In this document: positions 63,908-64,000 of the stretch, piece by piece
How the letters are laid out: each line of letters opens with the position of its first letter
Numbering within the stretch: position 1 is the stretch's first letter
NCBI GenBank assembly: GCA_963589005.1
Contig: CAVAJR010000006.1
Coordinates: forward strand, 36,906-100,905
Reading direction: 5' to 3'
DNA length: 64,000 nucleotides
Source of the DNA: RGIG5612 sp963589005
GTDB taxonomy: Bacteria; Bacillota; Clostridia; Lachnospirales; Lachnospiraceae
Position numbers and translations under genes: made by a program
The notes under the pieces: generated by a model
What the model was told of the DNA's origin: nothing
The model's database searches: none
The model's input: the letters and a program-made list of their open reading frames with translations, nothing else

Positions 63908-64000
63908 TCAATCCTCAGCAGCATCAAATATAGCCTTCTTCTCCATCCCGTCTTTAGGATTTAGCACTATATTTTTTTGAGAGTTTAATCTATATAGAGT
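63908..64000 (-). CDS. C-terminal end of a gene cut by the window edge
   Basis: Thirty residues, ending NPKDGMEKKAIFDAAED, then TGA at 63910-63908. Too short to assign. It would be upstream of, and possibly co-transcribed with, the small ORF 130 bases downstream. Confidence 0.4.
   Translation of the reverse strand, partial: TLYRLNSQKNIVLNPKDGMEKKAIFDAAED

Overview
The window (about 40% G+C by eye, strong AGGAGG-type ribosome binding sites, several TTG starts) looks like the chromosome of an anaerobic low-G+C Firmicute, most likely a gut Lachnospiraceae-type Clostridium. Reasons are a PolC-type replicase, the pyrH-frr-uppS-cdsA-dxr-rseP-ispG-polC cluster, a ruvAB-ftsW-PBP-yicC-gmk-rpoZ-rimO-pgsA run, many ferredoxin-like and flavin proteins, and no respiratory-chain genes. 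The genus is not determined.

Layout. 0-4.5 kb: a three-gene redox operon (dicluster ferredoxin, AprA/FrdA-like flavoprotein, NuoG/[FeFe]-hydrogenase-like protein cut by the window edge), divergent from a PucR/CdaR-type regulator with a perfect palindrome between them. 4.5-16.1 kb: housekeeping genes on the minus strand for phospholipid synthesis, S12 modification, RNA polymerase omega, guanylate kinase, peptidoglycan synthesis, Holliday junction branch migration, lower glycolysis (tpiA, pgk) and a GH25 lysozyme. 16.2-21.2 kb: a short-chain fatty acid transporter, an OFA-family carrier, tRNA-Glu(CTC), a metallophosphoesterase and a ferredoxin-nitroreductase fusion. 21.4-31.7 kb: the replication, isoprenoid, lipid and translation cluster. 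Its PolC has no DEDDh proofreading exonuclease insert. 31.8-40 kb: a MATE transporter, a heterodimeric ABC exporter with a divergent MerR regulator and a textbook 19-bp-spacer promoter, lgt and ychF.

40-47.2 kb is the most unusual region. A compact operon encodes a DMSO-reductase-family molybdo/tungsto-enzyme without export signal, a four-cluster ferredoxin subunit, a TorD-like chaperone, and AsrA- and AsrB-type NADH-oxidising subunits, with a divergent LysR regulator. AsrA/B normally feed the siroheme sulfite reductase AsrC. Here the molybdoenzyme stands in that place, suggesting a soluble NADH-driven reductase of unknown substrate. 47.3-51.3 kb: gapA, then a Gx-transporter/NusG-II/ApbE operon resembling part of the flavin-based extracellular electron transfer loci, and a low-molecular-weight protein tyrosine phosphatase.

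51.3-55.1 kb is an accessory scar. It holds an intact AlbA_2/ATPase/winged-helix regulator whose promoter repeats recur inside its own coding sequence, a decayed duplicate of the phosphatase start, and fragments of an HNH nuclease, an Abi_2 protein, a phage terminase and a ribbon-helix-helix protein fused end to end. 55-59 kb: a CydDC-like ABC pair and a DUF454 protein. 59.4-64 kb: a DUF362 ferredoxin protein, a uroporphyrinogen-decarboxylase-family protein divergent from a second PucR-type regulator, an IS21-like end remnant, a 53-residue small ORF and the end of another gene.
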